A stretch of DNA of 64,000 nt from DYRB01 sp963802205. Lineage in GTDB: Bacteria; Pseudomonadota; Gammaproteobacteria; Chromatiales; Chromatiaceae. The stretch covers positions 14,823 to 78,822 of the forward strand of contig CAWDHW010000019.1 in the NCBI GenBank assembly GCA_963802205.1. Direction: 5' to 3'. The notes below the pieces were generated by a model that was not told the DNA's origin, made no database searches, and was given only the letters and a program-made list of their open reading frames with translations. Shown here piece after piece: positions 53,410-63,100 of this stretch. A program made the translations under genes and the position numbers. The number at the start of each line of letters is the position of its first letter. The first letter of the stretch is position 1.

Positions 53410-56049
53410 GTGTCTGCCCACCCCCAGGTGCCCCTGACCCTGGTTGCCGAACAGGGCTCCCTGGAACCCATCCCCGACGTGGCCGCAGGCGAGCGACCCA
53501 AGCCCGCCTGGCGCAGGTATTTAGGTCCAGTCCTGGCCCTGACCGTTCTCGCGGTGGCCCTGGTGGTGCTGGGCCGCATGGTCGAGGACATCCATCCGGG
53601 CGATGTGGCCGCGGCCCTGCGTTCGGCCACCTGGGTCCAGATCGCCCTGGCCGTCGCGGCCACGGCGCTGAGCTTTGCCGCTCTGGCCGCCTACGATGTG
53701 CTGGCGGTGCGCAGTTGCATCAAGCAGCCGGTGGGGCTCGGCACGGCGCTCTTCGCCGGGGCCACCGGCTATGCGGTCTCCAACGCCTTGGGCTTCCCGG
53801 TCCTCACCGGGGGATCGGTGCGCTACCGCATCTATTCGGCGGTCGGGCTGGGGGTCGCCGACATCGGGCGCATCGTCGCCATCGCCTGGCTGACCCTCCT
53901 GCTCGGCCTGGTCTTCGTCGTCGGCCTGGCCATGGCCCTGGACCCGGCGGGGATCGCGGCGCTGACCCGTCTGTCCACTGGCACCGCCCGTGGTATCGGG
54001 CTGGCCCTGGTGGCCACCATCCTCGTCTTCCTCGCCTGGGTGGCCACCGGCGAACGCTGCCTGTGCCTTGGTGGCTGGTCTGTCCCCATGCCGAACGGTC
54101 TCACCGCCGTGGGCCAATTGATCGCCGGGAGCGTGGATTTCGCGGCTGCCGCGGCAACCCTCTATGTCCTGTTGCCCGCCGGTGTCGCACCGGACCCCAG
54201 CGCCTTCCTGGTGGTCTTTGCGGTGGCCATCGGCCTGGGCATCGTCGCCCACACCCCGGGGGGCATCGGGGTGTTCGAGGCGACCATCGCCGCGGGTCTG
54301 GGCATGGCCGAGCATCCGGGGCTGGTGGCCGCCCTGATCCTGTACCGGGTTATCTATTCCCTGCTACCCCTGGCGGTGGCCGCCGTCGCGCTGCTGGGGG
54401 TGGAACTGATCCGCCGACATACCGCGGTCGCCGCCGGGCGGCGCCTGCTCAACCGAATGCTCCAGGGCGTGGTCCCCTCGGTGGCCGCAGGCCTCGTGCT
54501 GGCCGGTGGCGTAGTCCTTCTGGTGTCCAGTTCCATCCCCCGCCAGGCATGGCGCATCGATTTGCTCTATGACCTGGTGCCTCTGCCCTTCGTCGAGGCA
54601 TCCAACCTGCTGGGCAGCCTGGTGGGGGTCCTGCTGATGGTCATAGCCCGTGGCCTCTTCGCCCGCCTCGCCCCCGCCTGGTGGGCCGCGGTGACCCTGC
54701 TCGGCGTCGGGGTGCTCTTTTCCATAATCAAGGGGGTAGACTGGGAGGAGGCGGTCATACTGCTCGCCTTCATCGGCTTCCTGGTCTTTTTCAAGGACCT
54801 CTTCTACCGTCCCGGACACCTGGGCGACCTGCGCCCGGGTCTGCGCTGGCTGACCCTGGTCCTGGGCCTGCTTATCGTGGTCGCCTGGGTCGGCTTCTTC
54901 CTGTATCGGCATGTGGAGTACAGCAACGCCCTTTGGTGGGAGTTCGCCTGGGAGAGCAATGCCCCGCGCTTCCTGCGCGCCGGACTGGCGGTGGCGATCA
55001 TCGCCGGAATCGTCCTGGTCGATGCCCTGTTCAATCGCCACCTGCGCGCCCCCCAGGGGTCCGAACCCATGCCCGAGGCCGTCCGCCGGTTGGTCGCTCA
55101 AGCGCCGCGTGCCCTGGCCTCCCTGGCCTATCTGGGGGACAAACGCTTCCTGGTCACGGAGACCGGACGCGCCTTCATCATGTACGGGGTCTCCGGGCGC
55201 ACCTGGGTCGCCTTGGGCGGGGCCATGGGCGATACCGACGACGCCCGGGAGCTGGTCTGGCGCTTCCGGGAACTGGCGGATCGACACGCCGGGCGGGTGG
55301 TCTTCTACGGTGTGGGCACCGAGGACCTGCCCCTCTACCTGGACATGGGGCTGGCCCTGCACAAGATCGGCGAGGTCGCCAGGGTCGATCTGGCGAGTTT
55401 CTCCCTCCAGGGGCCGGCGCGGGCGGAGATGCGCTATGTGGATCGCCGCGCGACTAAGGAGGGCCTGGAATTCGCCATCATCCCCAAGGCCGAGGTCGGA
55501 CTCGTCATGGATACCCTCAAGGCCGTATCCGACGCCTGGCTGGCCAGCAAGGGGGCGAGCGAAAAGGGATTTTCCCTGGGGGCCTTCCGCCCCGAGTACC
55601 TGGCGGAATTCGACTGTGCCGTGCTGCGCAAGGAGGGGCGCATCGTCGCCTTCGCCAACCTGCTGCGCGCCGGGGACCGCTCCGAACTGGCCATCGACCT
55701 GATGCGCTACGAGGCGGGGGCGTCGAAGATCCTCATGGACGCCCTGTTTGTGCGCGTCGCCCTCTATGCCAAGGAGCAGGGCTATGCCTGGTTCAATCTC
55801 GGCGCGGCCCCGCTGTCCGGGCTCGCCGAGCACCGCCTGGCCCCCACCTGGCACAAGGTCGGTGCCCTGATCTTTCGCCGCGGGGAGGAGTTCTACCCCT
55901 TCGGGGGATTGCGCGCCTACAAGCAGAAGTTCAGCCCGGTCTGGACGCCCCACTATCTGGCCTGCCGCGGTGGGCTGGCCTTACCGCAGATCCTTGTGGA
56001 TGTCACCGCCCTGATTGCCGGGGGGCGCCTGGAGATCATCAAGAAATGA
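53410..56049 (+). CDS. mprF: Phosphatidylglycerol lysyltransferase/flippase MprF (LpiA-like)
   Basis: 879 residues from GTG 53410. The N-terminal half (to about residue 550) holds some 14 helices of the flippase/UPF0104 type (ALTVLAVALVVLGRMVEDI, ATGYAVSNALGFPVLTGGSVRYRIYSAVG, AHTPGGIGVFEATIAAGLG). The C-terminal cytosolic part is a DUF2156/GNAT-like aminoacyl-PG synthase (DKRFLVTETGRAFIMYGVSGRTWVALGGAMGD, EKGFSLGAFRPEYLAEFDCAVLRKEGRIVAFANLL, GAAPLSGLAEHR). It modifies phosphatidylglycerol with an amino acid, usually lysine or alanine, and flips it to the outer leaflet, lowering the negative charge of the membrane. It overlaps virJ by four bases. Confidence 0.94.
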   Translation: MSAHPQVPLTLVAEQGSLEPIPDVAAGERPKPAWRRYLGPVLALTVLAVALVVLGRMVEDIHPGDVAAALRSATWVQIALAVAATALSFAALAAYDVLAVRSCIKQPVGLGTALFAGATGYAVSNALGFPVLTGGSVRYRIYSAVGLGVADIGRIVAIAWLTLLLGLVFVVGLAMALDPAGIAALTRLSTGTARGIGLALVATILVFLAWVATGERCLCLGGWSVPMPNGLTAVGQLIAGSVDFAAAAATLYVLLPAGVAPDPSAFLVVFAVAIGLGIVAHTPGGIGVFEATIAAGLGMAEHPGLVAALILYRVIYSLLPLAVAAVALLGVELIRRHTAVAAGRRLLNRMLQGVVPSVAAGLVLAGGVVLLVSSSIPRQAWRIDLLYDLVPLPFVEASNLLGSLVGVLLMVIARGLFARLAPAWWAAVTLLGVGVLFSIIKGVDWEEAVILLAFIGFLVFFKDLFYRPGHLGDLRPGLRWLTLVLGLLIVVAWVGFFLYRHVEYSNALWWEFAWESNAPRFLRAGLAVAIIAGIVLVDALFNRHLRAPQGSEPMPEAVRRLVAQAPRALASLAYLGDKRFLVTETGRAFIMYGVSGRTWVALGGAMGDTDDARELVWRFRELADRHAGRVVFYGVGTEDLPLYLDMGLALHKIGEVARVDLASFSLQGPARAEMRYVDRRATKEGLEFAIIPKAEVGLVMDTLKAVSDAWLASKGASEKGFSLGAFRPEYLAEFDCAVLRKEGRIVAFANLLRAGDRSELAIDLMRYEAGASKILMDALFVRVALYAKEQGYAWFNLGAAPLSGLAEHRLAPTWHKVGALIFRRGEEFYPFGGLRAYKQKFSPVWTPHYLACRGGLALPQILVDVTALIAGGRLEIIKK

Positions 56050-57500
56050 GTGCGACCAAGACCGCAGTGGCCCTTGCCCTATCCCTGTCAGTCACCGCCA
56101 ATGCTGACCCCGCCCCTGCGGCGGCCACGTCGTCGCCCGCCACCCCGGGGGCTGTCCAGGCGGCGGCCGCAGCCCCTCGCCTGGTCTCCGCGAAGCGGTT
56201 CAAGGACATCTCCATCCTGATGCCCGCGGCGACCCCCAAGGGCCTCGTCGTTCTGATGTCCGGCACCGAGGGCTGGACGCCGGAGCGTCAGGCCGAGGCC
56301 CAGGCCCTGGCGGACGCGGGGCTGATCGTGCTGCCGGTGGACTTCACCGTCTACCGCAAGGCCCTGGCCGCCTCTGGGGATGGTTGCCACTATGTGGTCG
56401 CGGACTTCGAGGCACTTGCCCAGGTCGCCCAGCGGGAGCTTGGCCTGACCACCTACCTGCGCCCCATCGTCGTCGGGTCCGGGACCGGGGCCGGCACCTT
56501 TGCCTACGCCGCCCTGGCGGATGCCCCCGACAGCACCCTGGGCGGGGCCGTGGCGGTCGGCTTCGACAACCGCCTGGACACCCCGGTCGCCTTCTGCCCG
56601 GGGGCCAGCTCCGAGCCGAACCCGGCGGGCGGCTTCAGTTATGGCTTCGATCATGACCTGCCGGCGGCTATGACCTTTCTCACGGAGTCCGGCCAGGCCG
56701 AGCGCATCGACCCCGAATTCGCCGCCGGGGGCAAGGTGACGCTAATGCCGCTGAACCCCGGTATGAGCCCAGCCCAGCGCATCCAGCAGATGGTCCAGGC
56801 GGTGGTGGACACGGCCCATGACGATGCCCTGGACGCGGCGGACCTGCCGGTGGTGGAACTCATCCCCAAGGGTCCCCCGCGGGGCGTGGTCCTGATCTGG
56901 TCCGGCGATGGCGGCTGGCGGGACATCGACCAGCGTGTCGGCGCCCTCATGGCGGCAAAGGGGCTCAGGGTGGTCGGGATCGATGCCCTGCGCTATTTCT
57001 GGTCGAATCGCACCCCGGAGGAGATGGCCCGGGACACGGCCCTGATGGTCAAGGCCGCCGACCCGACCGAGCGCCTGCCGATCCTGCTGGCAGGCTACTC
57101 CTTCGGGGCCAATGTCCTGCCCTTCGCCTGGCCGAAGATTGCCGCGGACATCCGCGCCCGCACCCGCCTGATCGCCCTCCTGGCCCCGGAGGAGAAGACT
57201 GGTTTCCAGATCTCCGTCGGAGGCTGGTTGGGGCTGGCCACCGGGGATGCGGACGTGGTGGCGGCCATCCTCGCGCTGCCGCCGGCCATCACCCTGTGCA
57301 TCCATGGGCGGGATGAGGACAACAGCGGCTGCAAGTCCCCGCGCCTGGCCAAGGAATCCGTCCTGGAGCTTCCCGGTGGGCACCACTTCGATTCCGACTA
57401 TGAGAGGCTCACCAGCATGATCTTGACTGCCTTCGAGGCCAGAGGCGCCGCCTCGGGGCCCCGCACGCCATCGTCCTCGCCGAGCCCGGTTACCCCCTAG
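56046..57500 (+). CDS. virJ: AcvB/VirJ-family periplasmic alpha/beta hydrolase
   Basis: 484 residues. A signal peptide (TAVALALSLSVTANADPA) leads to the periplasm. Two alpha/beta hydrolase-like halves follow: the first (LVVLMSGTEGWTPERQAEAQALADAGLIVLPVDF) and the VirJ domain (GVVLIWSGDGGWRDIDQRVGALMAAKGLRVVGIDALRYFWSNRTPEEMARD, LLAGYSFGANVLPFAWPKI with the nucleophile Ser, LPGGHHFDSDYERL with the His). AcvB, encoded next to lpiA/mprF in alphaproteobacteria, hydrolyses aminoacyl-phosphatidylglycerol. The ATGA overlap with mprF implies the same maker/breaker pair here. Confidence 0.9.
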   Translation: MSATKTAVALALSLSVTANADPAPAAATSSPATPGAVQAAAAAPRLVSAKRFKDISILMPAATPKGLVVLMSGTEGWTPERQAEAQALADAGLIVLPVDFTVYRKALAASGDGCHYVVADFEALAQVAQRELGLTTYLRPIVVGSGTGAGTFAYAALADAPDSTLGGAVAVGFDNRLDTPVAFCPGASSEPNPAGGFSYGFDHDLPAAMTFLTESGQAERIDPEFAAGGKVTLMPLNPGMSPAQRIQQMVQAVVDTAHDDALDAADLPVVELIPKGPPRGVVLIWSGDGGWRDIDQRVGALMAAKGLRVVGIDALRYFWSNRTPEEMARDTALMVKAADPTERLPILLAGYSFGANVLPFAWPKIAADIRARTRLIALLAPEEKTGFQISVGGWLGLATGDADVVAAILALPPAITLCIHGRDEDNSGCKSPRLAKESVLELPGGHHFDSDYERLTSMILTAFEARGAASGPRTPSSSPSPVTP

Positions 57501-57529
57501 CCGCCGGAGCGCCCGCCTCTACTGGGGGC

Positions 57530-57608
57530 GCCGGCCTCAGGCCGGCAATTGGGGGCGCCGGCCTCAGGTGCCGGGGCGAGGCCACTGGTTCCCCGGCGTC
57601 TCGCCGGG
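57530..57608. repeat. REP palindromes left of the RAYT gene
   Basis: Contains GCCGGCCTCAGGCCGGCAAT.. (57530-57553), a related GCCGGCCTCAGGTGCCGG, and GGTTCCCCGGCGTCTCGCCG.. (57587-57608). The first and last recur as exact reverse complements on the right of the transposase gene in mirrored order (A B ... B' A'). Confidence 0.88.
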
Positions 57609-57654
57609 TGTTTGGAGAGCTATCCTTATCAAAACCCACCCAACTCCGCCCCCC

Positions 57655-58227
57655 ATGCCCCTCACCCCCGTCTCACCCAAAGGCTGGTACTCCCGCGGCT
57701 ACCTCCCCCACCTCGACGCCCCCGGCCTACTCCAATCCGTCACCTTCCACCTCGGCGACTCGCTCCCCCGTGAGGTCCTGGTTCACCTCTACACCGAAAC
57801 CCAGCCATCCGACCTTCAGCGCCTGCGCCGCATCGAGGCCCTGCTGGACGCTGGCCACGGCGCATGCTGGCTGCGCCGACCTGAACTTGCCCGCCTGGTG
57901 GAAGATGCCCTGCTGCACTTCGACGGCGCCCGCTATCGCCTCCTGTGTTGGACGATCATGCCCAACCATGTCCACCTGTTGATGGAGACCGATGCGACAC
58001 ACCCGCTACCGAAGGTCGTGCAATCCTGGAAGTCCTTCACCTCCAAAGCGGCCAACGCCATGCTTGGGCGGACCGGGACCTTTTGGGACAGGGACTACTT
58101 CGACCGCTTCATCCGCGACGACGGGCATTTGGCGGCGGTGGTGCGATACATCGAGGACAATCCGGTGAAGGCGGGGTTGGTGGAGCGGGCGGAGGATTGG
58201 CCTTGGGGGAGCGCTCGGCGGCGGTAG
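57655..58227 (+). CDS. REP-associated tyrosine transposase (RAYT)
   Basis: 190 residues from ATG 57655 (MPLTPVSPKGWYSRGYLPHLD). HUH nuclease of the Y1 type related to IS200/IS605 TnpA: the HUH motif is CWTIMPNHVHLLME and the catalytic Tyr is in VVRYIEDNPVKAGLVERAEDWPWGSA. RGYLPHLDAPGLLQSVTFHLGDSLP is the usual RAYT N-terminus. Such genes are single-copy domesticated transposases that process REP palindromes. The gene is flanked by the mirrored REP sets A-B and B'-A'. No left/right IS200 ends are seen, and the neighbours are ordinary chromosomal genes. Confidence 0.92.
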   Translation: MPLTPVSPKGWYSRGYLPHLDAPGLLQSVTFHLGDSLPREVLVHLYTETQPSDLQRLRRIEALLDAGHGACWLRRPELARLVEDALLHFDGARYRLLCWTIMPNHVHLLMETDATHPLPKVVQSWKSFTSKAANAMLGRTGTFWDRDYFDRFIRDDGHLAAVVRYIEDNPVKAGLVERAEDWPWGSARRR

Positions 58228-58237
58228 CTCCCTGACC

Positions 58238-58310
58238 CCCGGCGAGACGCCGGGGAACCCAATTGCCGGCCTGAGGCCGGCGTTCCGCCGGCGGGACGCC
58301 GGCGCCCCGC
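58238..58310. repeat. REP palindromes right of the RAYT gene
   Basis: CCCGGCGAGACGCCGGGGAA.. (58238-58259) and CCCAATTGCCGGCCTGAGGC.. (58258-58281) are exact reverse complements of the two left palindromes. A further CGCCGGCGGGACGCCGGCG follows from about 58287. The set ends just before the stop of the next gene. Confidence 0.88.
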
Positions 58311-58323
58311 GGCTAACCCGCGG

Positions 58324-58986
58324 CTAACCGCCGCGCAGGGTCTGCACCAACCCCGGCAGGTCAGCCGGGTTGACGTACTGGATCACCACCTTGCCCTTTG
58401 GGTCCCGGGCCAGATCGAAGCCCTTGTCCGGGTAGATCCAATGAACGACCCCGCTCGTCGGTTCGGTCATCCGCTCCGCCGGCGTCCCGAACCGGTGCTC
58501 AAGCAGGTCCTCCGGGAGCTTGGACTGGGGAAGATAGGTGATGTGACGGATCGGCGCCTGGGTCAGGGTGCCGACATCGGCGGGATCGAGCTTGATGCGC
58601 TGGCTCCCGCTGGGGAGCTGGCTGACCCGCAGGCCGTGGTCGTACATGCCGGCCAGCGTCTCCTGGGGGGCATCCAGGGTCAGGACGAAATCCGCCCTGA
58701 GCCGGTTCAGGTAGATCTGCTCGAAGTAGCTCTCCGCCGTGTATTGACCCTGCTCCGAGAGGAAGAGGCTGATCTCGCCCTCCTCACGGAACAGGGCCTG
58801 CACCTCGGCAAGCGTGCTCCGACCCAGGGTCAGGCCGAAGACCTGAGTCCGTCCCTGGCTATCCACGCCGACGTCCCAGGGGAGCCGGGGCGGGCCCTCA
58901 TCGGGTCGCTCGCCGGGGAAGAGCATGATCGCGATGAAGGCCAGCACGGCGGCGGCCAGGGTGTAGAGGATGGCTTTGCGGTCCAT
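58324..58986 (-). CDS. Unknown membrane-anchored protein
   Basis: 220 residues. A single N-terminal helix (AILYTLAAAVLAFIAIMLF) anchors it, and the rest should lie in the periplasm. The body has a repeated beta-type pattern: VFGLTLGRSTLAEVQALFREEGEISLFLSEQG and ITYLPQSKLPEDLLEHRFGTPAERM, where short LGxST-L-EV stretches resemble outer-membrane lipoprotein or BamE-like folds (weak). I do not recognise the family. No metal or catalytic site is evident. The start at 58986 is 12 nt after the upstream Mth938-like gene, so the two are co-transcribed. Confidence 0.75.
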   Translation of the reverse strand: MDRKAILYTLAAAVLAFIAIMLFPGERPDEGPPRLPWDVGVDSQGRTQVFGLTLGRSTLAEVQALFREEGEISLFLSEQGQYTAESYFEQIYLNRLRADFVLTLDAPQETLAGMYDHGLRVSQLPSGSQRIKLDPADVGTLTQAPIRHITYLPQSKLPEDLLEHRFGTPAERMTEPTSGVVHWIYPDKGFDLARDPKGKVVIQYVNPADLPGLVQTLRGG

Positions 58987-58998
58987 GGGGCTATTGGC

Positions 58999-59370
58999 TC
59001 AGTAGGGGATCAGGCCGGCGGCGACGCGCCGGCCCTCGCCCACCAGGATGTTGTAGGTGCGGCAGGCGGCACCGGTGTCCATCACCTCGACCCCAAGCCC
59101 GCGGGCGAGGGCCTCGGCGAAGACCCTGGGGTGCGGAAAGACCTGGCGCGCCCCGGTGCCGATAACGATGACCTGTGGGTCCAGGGCGATCAGCGCGGCG
59201 ATGTGTTCGGCGGCGAGCCCGTCGGGGGTTTGGGGGCCCCAGTCCTCGACAATTCGGCTGGGGCTGACGATGAGCCCGGCCCGGAAGTTGCGACCATCGA
59301 TGACGATGCCCCCCTGCCCATAGGCGTCGATGCGGTGGTGGCCCTTGCCGGCGTCCTCGGAGAATTTCAT
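58999..59370 (-). CDS. Mth938-like domain protein (DUF498)
   Basis: 123 residues, the whole Mth938-like fold: GIVIDGRNFRAGLIVSPSRIVEDW, IAALIALDPQVIVIGTGARQVFPHP, GLGVEVMDTGAACRTYNILVGEGRRVAAGLIPY. Family members include the mitochondrial complex I assembly factor NDUFAF3 and bacterial proteins of unknown function. Bacterial members are often near ubiquinone or secretion genes; here the neighbours give no hint. ATG 59370 is a normal start. A 72-bp repeat begins 15 bp upstream of it. Confidence 0.88.
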   Translation of the reverse strand: MKFSEDAGKGHHRIDAYGQGGIVIDGRNFRAGLIVSPSRIVEDWGPQTPDGLAAEHIAALIALDPQVIVIGTGARQVFPHPRVFAEALARGLGVEVMDTGAACRTYNILVGEGRRVAAGLIPY

Positions 59371-59384
59371 AAAGGATAAGAGAC

Positions 59385-59456
59385 AGGAAATTCAAGCGTC
59401 CCACGGGGTCATCGGAGGGACGATAGCCTCAACGCGGGTGACGAGCAAGGCCGGCG
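59385..59456 (+). repeat. 72-bp direct repeat, copy 1
   Basis: Begins AGGAAATTCAAGCGTCCCAC and ends GCAAGGCCGGCG. A second copy of equal length is at 59879-59950 with about 15 differences. Copy 1 begins just upstream of the DUF498 start. Confidence 0.75.
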
Positions 59457-59622
59457 GACGGACCTACACGCGCCGACCACCGACGGGCACACCCTGGTCT
59501 TGAGCCCAGGATGCGGTCCTGCAACGCCTGCCGCGGCGGGCACGTTACTCGCCGACCTGTTGCAATATTTATTGTGATTAGCGTCGTAACTCGGCTAGAC
59601 CGGGCGAGGCTACCATCCCTTG

Positions 59623-59708
59623 CCTGGATTCCGGCATCCCGGCCGGAATGACGAGGGGAGAGGCGAATAGCGTGCCCTGTCGTCCTGGCCGGGATGCCAG
59701 GACCCAGG
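59623..59708. repeat. Inverted REP-like pair
   Basis: CCTGGATTCCGGCATCCCGG (continuing CCGGAATGACG; 59623-59653) and its inverted relative CGTCCTGGCCGGGATGCCAG (continuing GACCCAGG; 59681-59708) form a typical bipartite REP/BIME-like unit. Confidence 0.75.
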
Positions 59709-59878
59709 CCATGGACGGTATGCGGCGGCTAGCTAAGGAATGGTGCTAGTCACCCTATTTATTGCACCAAGGAAATCGCCGATTCATTCCGTTTTCGAGC
59801 GCCGCGAGTCTCGCAATTCCTTGATTACGTGAAGTCCATTACGGAAACTTACGAATTACCCGGCAATTGCCATGAAAT

Positions 59879-59950
59879 AGGAAATTCAATCGTCCCACGA
59901 TGCTATCGGGCGGGCGATAGCCCTGACGCGGTTGCTGGGCAAGGCCGGCG
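59879..59950 (+). repeat. 72-bp direct repeat, copy 2
   Basis: Begins AGGAAATTCAATCGTCCCAC and ends GCAAGGCCGGCG. About 79 percent identical to copy 1 by eye. It lies 250 bp upstream of the beta-helix gene. Confidence 0.75.
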
Positions 59951-60198
59951 CAGGTAAAGTCAACCCCATGTCTAGGGCGGTTTTCACAAAAGTATAGGCT
60001 GCACTGCCTATTTCAAATGCAGCGGGTTGGATCTGTCCCAAGTCTTCTGCGCCGGGTCCCTTCCTGGCGTCTCATTTCCATTGACACATTCCGGACCGCG
60101 CTGCGGTAGAAGTGCCGGTTCACCTTCGGTGTGCCCACCAACGCCGACCCACTCCGTGACGATCCCCCATCACGGCCATTCTCACAGGGAGTTACCCC

Positions 60199-63100
60199 TT
60201 GATCCCATCCGTCCCGATCCGCTCCGCCCTGCTGGCCAGTGCCTTCGCGCTCCTCGTCCTCAGCGTTCCGGCACGCGCCGCCGTCTTCTGCGTCAGTGAC
60301 GCGGGGGGCTTGCAGACCGCACTCACTACAGCCGCGAGCAACGGGGTGGACGACGAGGTCCAGATCGTCCAGGGCACCTATGTTGGCAACTTTGTCTACG
60401 CCAGCACCCAGGCGAACGCCGTGTCGGTACTCGGCGGCTATGAGGCCGGTTGCGCTGATCGGACCCTGGACCCAACCAACACCGTCCTGGATGGCAACCA
60501 GGCCAATACGGTCCTCGCGCTATCGGCGCAGGACGTGGCGGCGAGCCTATTGGTCGAAGGGCTGACCCTGCGGAATGGCAAGCGCATTTCGGGACCGGGA
60601 AACGGTGGCGGACTCTATGCGGCGGTCGGCGCCAACGGCGCGGTGACCGTCGAGCGCAATCACATCGAGGGAAACGAGTCATCTTACTCCGGCGGCGGCG
60701 CATATATAGGAGCCTACCAGGGCATCGCCACGCTCGGCAACAACAGCATCCAGGGAAATGCGTCATCTTATGGCAACGGCGGCGGCGTGGGAGTGAATGC
60801 CAGCATCTTCACACTGACCAGTAACAGCATTCAGGACAATACGGGATATTCCGGCGGCGGCATATATGGGTATGTATACGATACCGCCACGCTCATTGGC
60901 AACATCTTCCAAGGCAATGGCAGCACAGTACTACGCGATAAAATTTGTTACTGGGGCGGCGGCATATATATGTCCGTGTTCGGTACCGCCACGCTCACTA
61001 ACAATACCATCGTGGATAATGTATCAAACATACAAGGTGGCGGCCTCTGGCTTGGCCTACACGGCGCCGAGACCACGACCTCCCTCGTGCTTTATAACAA
61101 TCTCTTCTGGAAGAACCTCTCAGAAAATGACGTAGGAGTGGGAGCGGATCTCTGGATCGACAACGACCCCCAAGGCGACTATTTTGCCGTGCCAGTGACC
61201 CTGCTCGCCAACAATTTCGATCAGGCTCAGCCGACCGGATTCGCGATCACGATTCCGATCGCGATCGACCCGAGTAATCTGAATGCCATTGACCCGCTGT
61301 TTGTCGATGCCGACAACGGCGACCTACACCTGAGTACGGGTTCGCCGATGATAGATGCCGGGTATCTCGATACACCCGATCTACCTGACACCGATCTCGA
61401 CGCCAATCCGCGCGTGGTCAATGGTGTGGTCGATATCGGCGTTTATGAGTTTGACGATGGAAGCGCTCCCGATCCTCTCTCGGCCACGGTAACGATCAGC
61501 AACAAGACCTATGACGGCAATACGACTGCAACGATCACCGGCTGCACATTGAGTGGAGTGGTCAGCCCCGATGTGGTCAGTTGCGACTACAGCAGTGCCT
61601 CAGCCGACTTTGCCGATGCCAATGTCGGGACGAACAAGCCCGTCAACATCACGGGTCTTGCCCTGAGTGGCAGCGATGCGGGTAAGTACAAGCTACCCGG
61701 CAAGGCCACGAGTGCCGCAAACATCGCCAAAGCCACCGCCACCGTCGTCCTCGGCAATCTCAATCAGACCTATACCGGCGGCCCCCTGATGCCCACAGCG
61801 ACCGACGACACCAACGGGTCTGGCTGTAACCTGGACTGGGGCACCGCAGACGGATTCGGGCCTTTACTCTGTAACGGCCACCGTCAACGACCAGAACTAC
61901 AGTGGCTCGGAGACCGGCCTTTTGACGATAGCGAAGGCCATCCCAAGCGTCATCGCCTGGCCGGTCGCTTCTCCGATCGCCTATGGGCAGACACTGGCGT
62001 CGTCTATTCTAAGTGGTGGCGCATCGAGTCCATCGGGGACCTTTGCCTTTACCGCACCGACCACCGCCCCGGGGTTGGCACGGCCGCACAAAGCGTGACG
62101 TTCACGCCGGGCAGCACCACGAACTACGAGGGCGTAACGGGCTCGGTCAACGTGACTGTGGAAAAGGCGGATCAGGCCGCTTTGACGGTAATCGCGACTC
62201 CTGGTTCGATTGTATCGCCAGGGAGCAGCACCCTGAGCGCATCGGGGGGCTCGGGGTCGGGTGCTGTGACCTACGCTGCAAACGCGACGGCTGGGACGAC
62301 GTGCTCCATCAGTGGAAGCACATTGACGGCCACGGGGGGTGCGGGCAGTTGTTCCGTCATCGCCATCAAAGACGCGGACACCAACTACAATTCGATCAGT
62401 TCCCCATCCATCACTGTTTCTGTGACGGTATCGGCCACAAAGGTCGATACAACCACGGTCTTGTCATCCAGCCTTAATCCCTCCGGTAGCGGCCAAGCCG
62501 TAACCTTCACGGTCGTTGTTACAGGTAACGATCCAACGGGTACTGTGACCATTAAGGACGGTTCAACGACGCTCGCTACCGGCACGCTCAGCAATATCCA
62601 GCATGCGATATTTACCGACGGCCTGAGCTTCTCGTTCACGACCAGCACCCTCGGTATCGGTACACATAGCCTGACAGCCAGCTATGGTGGCGATGCGAAC
62701 AATACCGGCAGCAGTAGTGCTGTGCTGAGTCAGGTCGTCAAAGCGGCTTCAACGACAACCCTGGTATCCAGCCTGAACCCATCGACCGTTGGCCGTGCCG
62801 TGACCTTTACTGCTACCGTAGAGGGTAAAAGTCCCACAGGCACTGTCAACTTCTACGACGGTAACGTCAGTCTGGGTACGGCCACGATCAGCAGGGGTAC
62901 GGCCAAGCTCACGACCAGCCAATTAAGCGCCGGGACCCATAGCATCACAGCTATCTATGGCGGCAATACCACCAACGCGGGCAGCGAAAGCGGCACGCTC
63001 GAACAGGTGGTCAAGGTCGCATCGTCCACCGCGATCAGTTCCAGCCTCAACCCATCGGCGAGGGGCCAGTCCGTGACCTTTACCGCTACAGTAAATGGCA

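Larger units (their letters stand above)
59371..60198. other. Gene-free repeat-rich region
   Basis: 828 bp without a credible gene. It holds two diverged copies of a 72-bp sequence and an inverted REP pair (listed separately), AT-richer patches with poor coding character, and the upstream region of the TTG-started beta-helix gene. Confidence 0.6.
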
